Shown here piece after piece: positions 48,101 to 57,011 of a stretch of 64,000 bases of DNA; the first letter of the stretch is position 1; each line of letters starts with the position of its first letter. A model generated the notes under the pieces. It saw only the letters and a program-made list of their open reading frames with translations. It ran no database searches and was not told the DNA's origin. The stretch spans positions 62,001 through 126,000 of the forward strand of contig NZ_JHWD01000003.1 in the NCBI RefSeq assembly GCF_000622225.1, written 5' to 3'. The DNA is from Roseomonas mucosa ATCC BAA-692 (GTDB lineage: Bacteria > Pseudomonadota > Alphaproteobacteria > Acetobacterales > Acetobacteraceae). The translations under genes were made by a program, and so were the position numbers.

Positions 48101-49231
48101 GCGCACCACGCCTTGTGCCTCGATGCCCGGGGCGCTGGTGGAGCCGGTGACATGGGCGTTCAGCGTGATGCCGTCCCAGCCCATCCCTTGGGGCAGCAGG
48201 CCGCCCAGTGCCTCGGAACGGCCGAGCTCCGCCTTGACTGTCAGGTCGCTGTTGTCGCCGACATAGCCGCTGCCTTCCACGCGGCCCGGCGCGGCGGAAA
48301 CGAGGAAGCTGTTCAGCCGCAGGCCGGCGCCCTCGGGCCGCAGGTCCACGGCGAAGTCGCCGCCGGTGACCGGAGCGGGCAGCAGGCCGGGGGCCTGGAC
48401 ATTGCCCCTGGCCACCAGGCCCAGGCCACCGGTCGCCGGCAGGGCCAGCGTGCCGTCCGCCTGGGCCTTCAGCGCATCGCCGATGGCGGCGCGCAGCGTC
48501 AGCGCGGCGCCCTCGGCCGGACCGTCCAGGGTGATCCGGGCGCTGCCGGGGGCGGGGGGCAGGCCGAGCAGCCCGGCCACCATGCCGCCCGCGGGCTCGT
48601 CATAGGACAGGTTCAGCTTCACCCGCTGCCCGGGGGCCAGGGCGACATCGGCATCCAGCGCGCCGGGCATGTCCAGCCGCCGCGCCTTCACGCCGAGGAA
48701 GGCGCCGTCCTCACCCAGCCGCCCGCCCGCCTGCAGGTTCAGCGCCGCGGGCATCCCGGCCACCGCCTGCCCGATCTCCAGCCGCTCGACCTCCAGCGCC
48801 TCCAGCGCAAGGCCGACGGGAAGCTGGGGCAGGGAGGGGATCAGGCTGCCGCCCTCGCTGGGCTGCGGCTCCGGCGCCGGGGCGGTGCTTTCCGGCACGC
48901 GCTCGAAATCCAGGCGGCTGGCATGGAGGCGGCGGATGCGGACCTCCCGGTGCAGCAGGGCACCGAGATCCATGTCCAGCGAGGCGTTCTCGATGGTCAG
49001 GTAGGTGCCCTTGGCATCGGCCATGGCGATCCGGTCGATGCGCGGGCCGAAGGGCAGGCCGCCATGCAGCCCCTCGATGGTCAGGCCGGGCACGTACTGC
49101 CCGGCCAGCCGGGCGATCATCGCCTGCCCGGGCGAGGTATTGGCGAAGACCAGCACGCCGCCGACCACGACGACGGGGAGGAGGATCAGGACCAGCAGCA
49201 GGATGCCGGCCCACTTCAGCGCGCGCCGCAT
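45191..49231 (-). CDS. tamB: Translocation and assembly module protein TamB
   Basis: 1346-residue bridge-like protein anchored in the inner membrane, spanning the periplasm and working with TamA in outer-membrane biogenesis and lipid transport. A single N-terminal transmembrane helix (AGILLLVLILLPVVVVGGVL) is followed by repeating beta-taco segments of the AsmA/VPS13-like kind (recurring ASGSYRDPLDL, GDGERIERLTVAGAGLNLEA). The DUF490/TamB domain fills the last 350 residues (FNMVRGTF-type strands, then LPQDEVLARLLF). It ends in aromatic YEYEY, a terminal signal for outer-membrane partner contact. It shares one base with tamA (TGATG). Confidence 0.95.
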   Translation of the reverse strand: MRRALKWAGILLLVLILLPVVVVGGVLVFANTSPGQAMIARLAGQYVPGLTIEGLHGGLPFGPRIDRIAMADAKGTYLTIENASLDMDLGALLHREVRIRRLHASRLDFERVPESTAPAPEPQPSEGGSLIPSLPQLPVGLALEALEVERLEIGQAVAGMPAALNLQAGGRLGEDGAFLGVKARRLDMPGALDADVALAPGQRVKLNLSYDEPAGGMVAGLLGLPPAPGSARITLDGPAEGAALTLRAAIGDALKAQADGTLALPATGGLGLVARGNVQAPGLLPAPVTGGDFAVDLRPEGAGLRLNSFLVSAAPGRVEGSGYVGDNSDLTVKAELGRSEALGGLLPQGMGWDGITLNAHVTGSTSAPGIEAQGVVRQPRIPQAPPTLVGDAIRLDLKGDGERIERLTVAGAGLNLEASGRYRDTLDLALKARMGDAKALGDLLPASIGWGALELDGTVTGTQQDPMVDAKLVMRDPRLPEPAPGLLGKEPVVTLRGDLRRIEQLELTGAGLAATASGSYRDPLDLTAQIRLANAEATGQPVRGRMQADLHVGGTLAAPTVQAKVNSPELIAQGHKLENLQLDADLAHLSPPTGSAKLSGRLDGQPLSLDAASALNEQVLRIERLAAVLGPLRLDGGGNFDIAKLLFDGQVKLEARDLTPLSGIAGIPLAGGLNLEARGVPDARGVQTVKADLRLNRLTAAGTPVDGTVKAEGALDALNLQAQIAALDARLNTRARIDAVSADRTVNLAALDVTRGQMGIRLTAPATVTLRQDGGIRIGDMALAARPGGTLRLGGQWGPQQTDLRATIANLPVAMANLFVPDPRLAGTVNGDVRVTGATAAPNIDGEIRATGLRADAPYATGLPPANLTVNAKMRGQAIEAVANLVAGSAVRATLEARLPQGAAANAPVQASLRGNANLGTLAGPLLAAGANRATGQLTIDARAAGTVSAPQLSGGATLSNGSFRNLEYGAALRNIAARITAQGDRIVLESLTASGTRGTLSAQGEARPFAPGQPLRIALTSQGLQPVTSDLFTGLFNTDLLLDGGLASGLRASGRIEIPEATLGIPTGLPGSVADLGDVREVGRGAPVPRRARAASATPAAASQPDPQAAPIALDINVVIPGRFYVRGRGLDAEMEGNLKVGGTASAPNITGSLNMVRGTFTLIDRRLSFSRGNLAFSGGVMPDLDFLATTTVQSTTINVAISGKPTAPKVEFTSSPELPQDEVLARLLFARPTSQLSPFQIAQIAQALAGATGALGSDSDGGFFGRIAKRLGLDRLGVDSTSSGELGVKAGGYVADGVYVNVDPGATTGQPRVGVEVELTPRLKLKSTTGTDGQSAGLSYEYEY

Positions 49232-51180
49232 CAGAAGGCCTGCCCGATGCCGATATAGAGGCCGTAGCCGGAATCGCCCGGCAGCTTCTTCAGCGGGAAG
49301 GCCACGTCGGCGCGGATCGGGCCGATGGCGGTGGCGTAGCGCACGCCCAGGCCGGCGCCGAAGGCCAGGTTGCTGAAGCCGGGCGCGCTGTCCTCCTGCA
49401 CGCTGCCGCCATCGACGAAGGCGGCCATGCCCCAGGCGCCCGCGATGCGCTGCCGCACCTCCAGGCTGGCCTCGACCACCGACAGGCCCCCGGTCGGCGT
49501 GTCGTTGCTGCGGCGCGGTCCGATGCGCTGGAAGTCGTAGCCACGCACCGAGCCGCCGCCGCCCGCGTAGAAGCGCATATGCGGCGGCACGTCGAAATAG
49601 GAGGAGGTGCCGAGAATGCTGCCGACGGAGATTCGTCCTGCCAGGATCGTGCCCTTGTCGCTGGTGAGGTCGTGGTAGGCACTGGCGGTGCCGCGCATCC
49701 GCACAAAGGTCTGCCCGCCGTTGATGGCATAGATCGGCGAAACCAGCCCGTTCAGCCGCAGGCCGCGCGAGGGGTCGAGCAGGCTGTCCGTATCGTCCCA
49801 GAAGGCGGTGCCGAGCAGGCCCACGAGCTGGTAGTCGCGCTTGCTCGCACCGTATTCCTTGGTCTTGCCGAACTCGCCGATCACGCCGCCCGCCAGGGTC
49901 AGGCGCGGATCGGGCTTGGTCTCGACCGACACGGCCCCGGTGACGGCGTCGCGGTCATAGGCGAGCAGCCGCTCGCGGATCGCCGCCGTGTCGATCACCA
50001 GCGTCATGTTGCGCCCGAAGATCCAGGGCGAGCGGAGATTGGCGCCCACCCGGGCGTTGAAGCTGTTGCCGGAGCTGCTCTGCGAGGTCCGGCCGACCGA
50101 GCCTTCCAGGCGTAGCCGCTCGGCGCCGCCAAAGAGGTTCCGGTGCTCCCAGTACACCGTCGCGGTCGGGCCGTTGCGGGTCTCGTAGGCGCCGGTGACG
50201 CCCAGGGCGCGGCGCGGCCGCTCGGAGACCAGGAAGGTGACCGGCAGGCGCCCGCTGCCGTCCAGCGCCGTGCCTTCCTGCGCCCGCACCATGCCGAAGA
50301 CGCCGAGATCCACGAGGTCCCGCCGCACCCGGGACAAGGTCTGCGGGCTGTACTCCCTGTCGGTGAGCTGCCCGGCCACGGCGTTGAGCATGCGCGGGCT
50401 GACGCGGGTCGCGCCCTCCACCTCCGGCGTGGCGAAGCGCGCCTGCGGCCCGGGCTGGAGGTGATAGACCACCTCCATGAGATGCGTGTCGAAATCGACC
50501 GTCACCTCCCGCCGGGGGATGGAGGCGAAGGGATAGCCGGCATCGCGCAACGAGGTGACCAGCCGGTCGCCGGCCGAGATCACGTCCTCGGCCCGCGCGG
50601 GATCGCCTTTGGCGAGGCCGGTGATCTCCCCGGCGGCCAGGTCGCGGCCGGGGTCTTCCGGCGCGACCCGGAGCAGCCCGATCCGGAAGCGCTCGCCAGG
50701 CTCGGCGCCGACGGCCACCTTCACCGGCTCCTTGCGGCCGGCCAGCCGCGCGGCGAGCTGCGGCGTTTCCGGCGGCTGCCCGTCGATCAGCACCACCGGG
50801 CGCCCGCCATAGAAGCCTTCCGCCCGCAGCGCGCGCGTGACCAGCCCCTGTTCCTGCAAGGCGCGGGCGACCAGCCCCTCGGCCGAGGTGGGGGCGACGC
50901 CCTGCAGCCGCTTCAGGGCGGAGATGGACGAGATCGCGGAATCGACCTCGGAGCTTCCGGTCGGGCGGAACTCGGTCTCATAGGGGACAGTGGCCTCGTC
51001 ACCCGCGCCCTGGTCCGCCGCCCCGGTGCCGGCGGCCGGGGCGCCGGGCTGGGCTGAAGGAGGGGAGGCCGCCCCCGCCGGGCCGCCTGCCTGGCTGCCC
51101 CCTTGGGCCAGTGAGATCTCCGCGGGCATCGCGACCACGAAGGTGAAAGAGGCAAGCAATGCCGGAAGGCGATGGAGCAT
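49231..51180 (-). CDS. tamA: Translocation and assembly module protein TamA (Omp85 family)
   Basis: 649-residue outer-membrane protein. The signal peptide (PALLASFTFVVAMPAEISLA) is followed by a Gly/Ala/Pro linker to about residue 65, about three POTRA-like domains (from GLVTRALRAEGFYGGRPVVL onward), and a 16-strand Omp85 barrel with FYAGGGGSVRGYDFQRIGPR, the lid-loop RGY motif, and AFVDGGSV. It ends in Phe, the usual barrel-recognition residue. The ATG at 51180 is preferred over TTG at 51186. It is the first gene of the tamA-tamB operon and its start is only 5 bp from a divergent start codon. Confidence 0.95.
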   Translation of the reverse strand: MLHRLPALLASFTFVVAMPAEISLAQGGSQAGGPAGAASPPSAQPGAPAAGTGAADQGAGDEATVPYETEFRPTGSSEVDSAISSISALKRLQGVAPTSAEGLVARALQEQGLVTRALRAEGFYGGRPVVLIDGQPPETPQLAARLAGRKEPVKVAVGAEPGERFRIGLLRVAPEDPGRDLAAGEITGLAKGDPARAEDVISAGDRLVTSLRDAGYPFASIPRREVTVDFDTHLMEVVYHLQPGPQARFATPEVEGATRVSPRMLNAVAGQLTDREYSPQTLSRVRRDLVDLGVFGMVRAQEGTALDGSGRLPVTFLVSERPRRALGVTGAYETRNGPTATVYWEHRNLFGGAERLRLEGSVGRTSQSSSGNSFNARVGANLRSPWIFGRNMTLVIDTAAIRERLLAYDRDAVTGAVSVETKPDPRLTLAGGVIGEFGKTKEYGASKRDYQLVGLLGTAFWDDTDSLLDPSRGLRLNGLVSPIYAINGGQTFVRMRGTASAYHDLTSDKGTILAGRISVGSILGTSSYFDVPPHMRFYAGGGGSVRGYDFQRIGPRRSNDTPTGGLSVVEASLEVRQRIAGAWGMAAFVDGGSVQEDSAPGFSNLAFGAGLGVRYATAIGPIRADVAFPLKKLPGDSGYGLYIGIGQAF

Positions 51181-51185
51181 CGGCA

Positions 51186-52364
51186 ATGAAAGGGCTATCC
51201 CCCGAAACCATGAACCCGGAACTCGTCGAAACCCTGACCGGTTGGCGCCGCCACCTGCACGCCAACCCTGCCCCTACCCTGGATGAGGGACCTACGGCGG
51301 CGTATGTGGCCGCACGTCTGCGCGAGCTTGGCGTGACCGAGATCGCCGAGGGCATCGGCGGGCACGGGCTGGTTGCCACCCTGCGGCGCGGCGGCGGCAA
51401 CCGCTCGGTCGGCCTGCGCGCCGACATGGACGCGCTGCCGATCCAGGAGGCCGCGGCCGACCTGCCCTGGGCCTCGACGCGGCCGGGCGTGATGCATGCC
51501 TGCGGCCATGACGGCCATACGGTGGCGCTGCTCGGCGCGGCGGCTCTGCTGCTCCGGGACGAGAGCTGGTCGGGCACGGTCCATCTGGTCTTCCAGCCCG
51601 CCGAGGAGGGTGGGGGTGGTGCCCGCTCCATGGTGGCGGACGGTCTCTTCGAGCGTTTCCCCATGGACCGGATCTTCGGCTGGCACAACTGGCCGGGCCT
51701 GCCGGTGGGCACCATCGCCGTCCATGACAGCGCGGTCATGGCGGCCGGCCGGCGTTTCAACATCGTCATCCGCGGCCATGCCGGTCATGCCGCCCTGCCG
51801 CACCTGACGCGCGACCCGATCCTCGCCGCCGGCCACGCCATCACCGCCGTGCAGTCCATCGTGGCGCGCTCGGTGGACCCGATGAAGACGGCGGTGTGCA
51901 GCCTGACCACGATCCATGGCGGCGAGGCCTCGAACCAGATCGCGGCGGAGGTGGTGCTGGACGGCACCATCCGCTTCATCGACGACGAGGTCGGCCGGCT
52001 GATGATCGAGCGGCTGGAGGCCATCGCCGCCGGCCTGGAGGCGAGCTTCGGCGTGCGGGCCGAGGTGCGGGTGCTGGCCGGGGTCGATGCCACGATCAAC
52101 CACCCGGCGGAGCGCGAGCTGGCCGCCGGGGCCGCCGGGGCCGTGGCGCCGCTGCGCCGGGACGTGGGCCCCGCCATGACGGGGGAGGATTTCAGCGCCT
52201 TCCTGCAGAAGGTGCCGGGTGCCTTCGTCTGGATCGGCAACGGCCCGGCCGAGGGCGGGCGGGAGCTGCACAACCCGCACTACGATTTCGACGACCGCGT
52301 GCTGCCGGTGGCCAGCAGCTACCTCGCCGAGGCGGCGAGGCGGGCGCTTTCCGCCAAGGGCTGA
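51186..52364 (+). CDS. M20D-family amidohydrolase (hippurate/IAA-amino-acid hydrolase type)
   Basis: 392-residue dinuclear metal amidohydrolase that removes N-acyl groups from amino acids. RRHLHANPAPTLDE starts the domain, Asp80-Met-Asp82-Ala-Leu follows, and the metal-binding HACGHDGHT has Cys106 and His108. QPAEEGGGGA carries the catalytic Glu, and the lid domain has GHAGHAALPHLTRDP. TGEDFSAFLQKVPG and a late HNPHYDFDD give the last ligand. The start is ambiguous: ATG at 51186 (GGAG upstream), or ATG at 51210. It is divergent from tamA with essentially no gap. Confidence 0.93.
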   Translation: MKGLSPETMNPELVETLTGWRRHLHANPAPTLDEGPTAAYVAARLRELGVTEIAEGIGGHGLVATLRRGGGNRSVGLRADMDALPIQEAAADLPWASTRPGVMHACGHDGHTVALLGAAALLLRDESWSGTVHLVFQPAEEGGGGARSMVADGLFERFPMDRIFGWHNWPGLPVGTIAVHDSAVMAAGRRFNIVIRGHAGHAALPHLTRDPILAAGHAITAVQSIVARSVDPMKTAVCSLTTIHGGEASNQIAAEVVLDGTIRFIDDEVGRLMIERLEAIAAGLEASFGVRAEVRVLAGVDATINHPAERELAAGAAGAVAPLRRDVGPAMTGEDFSAFLQKVPGAFVWIGNGPAEGGRELHNPHYDFDDRVLPVASSYLAEAARRALSAKG

Positions 52365-52389
52365 GGCGCCGGGCGGCGGGAAGGGGGAC

Positions 52390-53367
52390 TCAGCCGAGCC
52401 TTTCCCGCAGCCAGCGCCCCGCTTCCGCCACCGCCTCGTCGGCGGCGCCGACCCGGCCCTGGGCTCGCAGGAAGCCGTGCACCGTGCCGGGAAAGAGGCG
52501 CGACAGCACCTCCACCCCGGCCTCCCGCATCCGCCCGGTCAGGGCCAGGCTGTCGTCGCGCAGCACGTCCAGCTCCGCGACCTGCAGCAGGGCCGGGGGC
52601 AGGCCACGGAGATCGGCGAGGAGCGGCGAGGCGAGGGGGCTCATCCGCGTCTCCTCCTCCGGCGCGTAGAGGCGCCAGAAGAGCGTCATCCGCTCCCGCG
52701 TCAGGCCGAAGCCCTCGGCGAACTCGCGCTGGCTCTCCGTATCGCAGCGGGCATCGTAGCAGCCATAGGCGAGCAGCAGCCCGCGCAGCGCCAGCCCCGG
52801 ATCGGTCTCCCGCAGCAGCAGCGCGGCCGCGAGGGCCAGGTTGGCCCCGGCCGAATCGCCGCCCAGCACGATGCGCGCCGGGTCCAGCCCCAGCGAGGCG
52901 CCATGGGCCGCCACATGGCGCACCACCCCGGCCACCTGTTCCAGCGCGATGGGGAATGCGGCCTCGGGCGACAGGGCATAGTCCGGCGCCAGCACGGCGC
53001 AGCCGGCGGCCTGGGCATAGGCGCGGAACAGGCGGTCATGCGTGTCCACGCTGTTCCAGACCCAGCCGCCGCCATGCAGGTTCACCATTACCGGCAGGGC
53101 GGCTCCACGTCCGCCTTCCACATGCGGGCGGTGCAGGCGGCAGGACAGCGGGCCGGAGGACAGGTCGAGCCGCAGGTCGCGGCTTTCCGCCATGGCATGG
53201 CCCCCGGCCGCGAGCGGCAGGTTCAGCGCCTCGGTCCGCGCCCGTCCGGCGGCGAGGTGGCGCGCCGTGTCCCGGGTGATGTCCGGGATTGGATCGGACA
53301 GCGCGGCGGCCTCCATCGCGCGGGTGAAGCGAAGCATCTCCGGATCCCAGCGCGAGTCCTGCGGCAT
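52390..53367 (-). CDS. Alpha/beta hydrolase, hormone-sensitive-lipase (esterase) family
   Basis: 325-residue carboxylesterase. The oxyanion-hole motif HGGGW is at residues 98-102, the nucleophile Ser172 lies in GGDSAGANLA (169-178), the acid is in AELDVLRDDS, and the His is in FPGTVHGFL. The N-terminal cap region (MLRFTRAMEAAALSDPIPDI) is typical of this family. The ATG at 53367 is preferred over GTG at 53373 because AAGGAAGG is better spaced. It converges with the amidohydrolase 25 bp away. Confidence 0.93.
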   Translation of the reverse strand: MPQDSRWDPEMLRFTRAMEAAALSDPIPDITRDTARHLAAGRARTEALNLPLAAGGHAMAESRDLRLDLSSGPLSCRLHRPHVEGGRGAALPVMVNLHGGGWVWNSVDTHDRLFRAYAQAAGCAVLAPDYALSPEAAFPIALEQVAGVVRHVAAHGASLGLDPARIVLGGDSAGANLALAAALLLRETDPGLALRGLLLAYGCYDARCDTESQREFAEGFGLTRERMTLFWRLYAPEEETRMSPLASPLLADLRGLPPALLQVAELDVLRDDSLALTGRMREAGVEVLSRLFPGTVHGFLRAQGRVGAADEAVAEAGRWLRERLG

Positions 53368-53469
53368 CGGCACGGCCCTTCCTTCTCATGCCCCCGCCAA
53401 TGGGCATTGACGGGGAAGCCTGAAAGCAAGATTGCCGCATCGCCTGGAAATCACCACCCTGAGGCGGCG

Positions 53470-56091
53470 ATGACCCCTTTCCACTCCCCCAGCCTCCGGC
53501 CCGGTTTCCGGGCCGCCTCCCTTTTCGCGCCCAGGCGCGTGGCCTTCCTGGGCGATCCCGCCCTGCCGGAGACCGCGATCCTGGCCCGCAACCTGGTCGC
53601 CGGGCAGTTCAAGGGAGCGTTGCACACGATCGGCTTCCGCTGGGACGGGCTGGAGGAGGCGCCGAACCTCGACGCTCTGGAGGAGGCGCCGGACCTCGCC
53701 GTGATCTCCCTGCCGCCGGAGGCCCAGCCCGCCGCCTTCGCCGCCCTGGCCGCCCGGGGCTGCCACGCGGCGGTGGTGCCGGTCGCCGCCCCCGACCTCG
53801 CCGCCCTCGCGCGCGGCAGCGGCGTGCGGGCGCTGGGGCAGCGTTCCTTCGGGCTGGCGGTGCCGCCGCTGGGCCTTAACGCCACGCTGTCGCATCTCGT
53901 GCCCCGGCCAGGGAAGCTGGCGCTGCTCTGCCAGTCCTCGGCCCTGGCCCGGGCGATCCTGGACTATGCCGAAGCCCAGGGCTTCGGCTTCAGCCTGATC
54001 GCGGGCATCGGCGGCAACGCGGATTACGGCTTTGCCGGCGCGCTGGACTGGCTGGCGCGCGACGCGGCCACCAATGCCGTGTTGCTGGACCTGCGGCGGA
54101 TCAAGAACCGGCGGCAGTTCATCTCCGCCGCCCGTGCCACGGCGCGCACCCGGCCGGTGGTGGCGATCCGGCCCGGCAGCGCCTCGCGCGAGGCGCTGGG
54201 CGGAGCGGACGCGGTGATGGAGGCGGCGCTGCGCCGCGCCGGGGTGCTCCGGGTGGCGGATCTGGCGGAGCTCCTCGCCGCCGCCGAAACGCTGTCGCGC
54301 GTCCGGGTCTCCTCGCTGCGCAGCGGGGCGGAGGCGGACCGGATCGCCGTGATCTCCAACGGCCTCGCCACCGGCCAGATGGCGACCGATTCGGCGCTCC
54401 GGCGCGGCGGGCGGCTGGCGGAGATCCCGGAGGCCGCCTGGCCGATGCTGAACCTCGCCCTGCCGCCGCGCTGGCATGGTGGCAACCCGCTGGTCCTGCC
54501 GCATGGCGAGGGGCACCGGCTGGCGGAGGTGGCGGCGATGATCGCCACGCTGCCGGAGGTGGGCTCGGTGGTGGCAATCCACTCGCCGAATCCGGAGGAG
54601 GACAGCGACGCCGTGGCCGCCGCCATGGCCGGGCTCAGCGGCATCCGTGGCGCGCCGATCCTGGTGGGCTGGCTGGGTCAGGCCACCGGCAGCCCGCAGC
54701 GCTCCTTTCTCGCCCGCTCCGGCATCGCCGTCTTTCCCACGCCGGAACGGGCGGTGCGCGGCGCGCTGCATCTGGCGCAGGACCGGCGCAACCGCGATGT
54801 GGCGGCGGAGTTGCCGCCGCGCGACGTGCTCGACTTCGCGCCGGACCGCGCGGCGGTGCGCCGGCTGCTGGATGCGGTGCGGGAGCGGGGCCGGCTGTCG
54901 CTGAACGAGGCCGAGGCGCTGGGCGTCTTCGACGCCTATGGCGTGCCGACCATCGCGCGCCGCGTGGTCGCCACCCCGACCGAGGCGGGCAAAGCGGCCA
55001 TGGAGCTCGGCTTCCCGGTGGTGCTGAAGCTGCTGAGCGCCGAACTGCCGCGCAAGACGGAGATCGGCGGCGTCGCGGTCGGGCTGCGCGACGTGAAGAG
55101 CGTGCGGGCCGCGGGCCTCGCCATGCTGACGCGCGCGGCGCAGGAGCGGCCGGACTGCCGCATCGACGGGCTGCTGGTTGAGCGGCAGGCGCAGCCCGGC
55201 GCGGAGCTGCGCCTGCGCCTAGGCGACGAGGTGATGTTCGGCCCCTGGATCGGCTTCGGTGCCGGCGGCACCACCGCCGACCTGCAGGCCGATGAGGCGG
55301 TGGACCTGCCGCCGCTGAACCGCGTCCTGGCCACGGCGCTGATCGGCCGCACGCGGATCTCGCGCCGCCTGCATGGCTGGCGGGACCAGGAGGCCGTGAA
55401 GGTCGAGGCGGTGTCCGACGCGCTGGTGCGGCTTTCGGCCCTGGTGGTGGATTTCCCGGAGATCAAGGAAGCCACCATCAACCCGCTGATCGCCACCGCC
55501 ACGGGCGTGATCGCCGTGGATGCCGACCTGCGCCTGCGGGCGGAGGGCGAGGCCGCGATGCTGGCCATCCCGCCCTATCCGGCGGAGCTGGCGGAGCCCT
55601 GGACGGCGCCGGACGGGCGCCGGCTGATGGTCCGCCCGATCCGCCCCGAGGATGCGGCCGCCCAGGCGGAGGCCTTCCGGAACATGGACCCGGACGATAT
55701 CCGCTGGCGCTTCTTTGGCGCCATGCGCGAGCTGCCGCGTGCCCAGATCGCCCGCATGACGCAGATCGACTATGACCGGGAGATGGCCTTCGTCGCCATC
55801 GAGACGGGTGAGGACGGGGTGGACCGGATCGTCGGCGTTTCCCGCCTGACGCGGGAGGGGCAGGGCAACAGCGCCGAGTTCGCCGTGGTGGTGCTGCCAC
55901 GCTGGAAGGGCAAGGGGCTGGGCCGCCACCTGATGCGGCGGGTGCTGGACTGGGGCCAGGAAACCGGCATCCGTCGCGTGGTGGGCCAGGTCCTGGCGGA
56001 CAACACGCCGATGCAGGCTTTCGTGACCCGGCTCGGCTTCCACCTGCACCGGCTGGAGGACGATGTCCTGGAGGCGAGCCTCGATCTCTGA
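53470..56091 (+). CDS. Pat-type bifunctional acyl-CoA synthetase-like/GNAT protein acetyltransferase
   Basis: 873 residues. The first 700 residues are the NDP-forming acyl-CoA synthetase-like part: CoA-binding domain, succinyl-CoA ligase-like flavodoxin folds (GNADYGFAGALDWL) and an ATP-grasp domain (FGVPTIARR-type opening, FPVVLKLLSAELPRKTEIGG, INPLIATATG). The last 165 residues are a GNAT acetyltransferase (MVRPIRPEDAAAQAEAFRNM ... VLPRWKGKGLGRHLMRR). This is the domain order of YfiQ/Pat, which acetylates lysines of acetyl-CoA synthetase. The ATG at 53470 opens the conserved region. Single gene. Confidence 0.92.
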   Translation: MTPFHSPSLRPGFRAASLFAPRRVAFLGDPALPETAILARNLVAGQFKGALHTIGFRWDGLEEAPNLDALEEAPDLAVISLPPEAQPAAFAALAARGCHAAVVPVAAPDLAALARGSGVRALGQRSFGLAVPPLGLNATLSHLVPRPGKLALLCQSSALARAILDYAEAQGFGFSLIAGIGGNADYGFAGALDWLARDAATNAVLLDLRRIKNRRQFISAARATARTRPVVAIRPGSASREALGGADAVMEAALRRAGVLRVADLAELLAAAETLSRVRVSSLRSGAEADRIAVISNGLATGQMATDSALRRGGRLAEIPEAAWPMLNLALPPRWHGGNPLVLPHGEGHRLAEVAAMIATLPEVGSVVAIHSPNPEEDSDAVAAAMAGLSGIRGAPILVGWLGQATGSPQRSFLARSGIAVFPTPERAVRGALHLAQDRRNRDVAAELPPRDVLDFAPDRAAVRRLLDAVRERGRLSLNEAEALGVFDAYGVPTIARRVVATPTEAGKAAMELGFPVVLKLLSAELPRKTEIGGVAVGLRDVKSVRAAGLAMLTRAAQERPDCRIDGLLVERQAQPGAELRLRLGDEVMFGPWIGFGAGGTTADLQADEAVDLPPLNRVLATALIGRTRISRRLHGWRDQEAVKVEAVSDALVRLSALVVDFPEIKEATINPLIATATGVIAVDADLRLRAEGEAAMLAIPPYPAELAEPWTAPDGRRLMVRPIRPEDAAAQAEAFRNMDPDDIRWRFFGAMRELPRAQIARMTQIDYDREMAFVAIETGEDGVDRIVGVSRLTREGQGNSAEFAVVVLPRWKGKGLGRHLMRRVLDWGQETGIRRVVGQVLADNTPMQAFVTRLGFHLHRLEDDVLEASLDL

Positions 56092-56096
56092 GGACT

Positions 56097-56128
56097 GCGG
56101 GGGCTGGCACGGTGCCGCCCCCGCGGGT
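56097..56128 (+). terminator. Hairpin terminator after the Pat-type gene
   Basis: GCGGGGGC-T-GGCAC pairs with GTGCC-GCCCCCGC, then GGGTTTC. It begins six bases after the stop codon and ends directly before the stop of the converging XRE gene. Confidence 0.5.
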
Positions 56129-56129
56129 T

Positions 56130-57011
56130 TCAGTCGTTGCGCGAGTGGCTCTGGATCAGCTCCCGCACACGGGCCGCCGCGCTGGCGCCCTTGAGCGCGT
56201 CGCGCCACACCGATTCCGCCACGCGCTGGTGGATGGACACGGCCTCGTCCGCCCCGGTGATCATGCCGACGCCGACGGCATTGAAGGGCGAGACGTCGGG
56301 GGCGAAGGGGTTGGCGCAGAGATGGGCGCGCTCGCGGTCACGGAAGACCACGAAGGTGCCGGCCGGATCGCCGCCTGGCAGCAGGCCGAGCTGCAGGCCC
56401 ATCGGCTCGCTCTCCATCAGCTCGGCGATGCGCTCCACCTCGGCGCGTGCCGCCGCGCGGCAGCGGTTCCGGACGCGGTCGGACAGCGGCATGGCGCCGG
56501 CCACGCCATCCTCCAGCAGCCGGCGCAGGGCGCCTTCGCCCAGCATGGCGATGATCGAGGGCCGGCGCTGGGCATAGAGGCGCTTGCGCGTGGCGAGCTG
56601 GCTGAGCGCCTGTTCCGCCGTGGTACGGGCCTGCATCCGCTCCGGCGAGGCATCGGCGGTCTCCGCCAGGGCCTCGGCCAGCGCCCCCTCCAACGCGTCC
56701 GAGGACACCTGTACGCAGAGCGCCCCGCCCACTTGCAGAAGCTGGTCGGCCTGTTCCTCGATCTGGCGCAGGCGCTCGGTAAGGGCGAGGGGCCGGGAGA
56801 AATACTCGACACCGATCCCCAGCAGGGACAGTGGCGAGATTTTCAGCAGCTCCGCGAGGCGCCGGATCGTGTCCAGCTTGATGACCTCGCCCTTCTCGTA
56901 GCGATAGAGCGCTGCACGGGACACGCCCAGGCGCGCCGCGATCTCCTCGGCCCGGAGACCCGATTCGAGCCTGTAGGCGCGTAATTGCTGCCCGATATCG
57001 GCAAACCGCAT
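56130..57011 (-). CDS. XRE-family transcriptional regulator
   Basis: 293-residue DNA-binding protein. The N-terminal helix-turn-helix (residues 5-60) reads IGQQLRAYRLESGLRAEEIA, then GVSRAALYRYEKGEVIKLDT. A long helical linker follows. The C-terminal half (about 120-290) is a putative effector-binding domain with LYAQRRPSIIAML and FNAVGVGMITGADEAVSIHQ; I do not recognise its ligand. It is divergent from an AI-2E-type permease across a 570-bp gap with a dyad that could be its own site. GAGGGG precedes the ATG. Confidence 0.9.
   Translation of the reverse strand: MRFADIGQQLRAYRLESGLRAEEIAARLGVSRAALYRYEKGEVIKLDTIRRLAELLKISPLSLLGIGVEYFSRPLALTERLRQIEEQADQLLQVGGALCVQVSSDALEGALAEALAETADASPERMQARTTAEQALSQLATRKRLYAQRRPSIIAMLGEGALRRLLEDGVAGAMPLSDRVRNRCRAAARAEVERIAELMESEPMGLQLGLLPGGDPAGTFVVFRDRERAHLCANPFAPDVSPFNAVGVGMITGADEAVSIHQRVAESVWRDALKGASAAARVRELIQSHSRND

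Noticed and set aside
44855-49258. 1467-codon open frame antisense to tamB
   Set aside because: Same artefact of high GC; low-complexity composition, no plausible start region, and it lies fully over a recognisable TamB.
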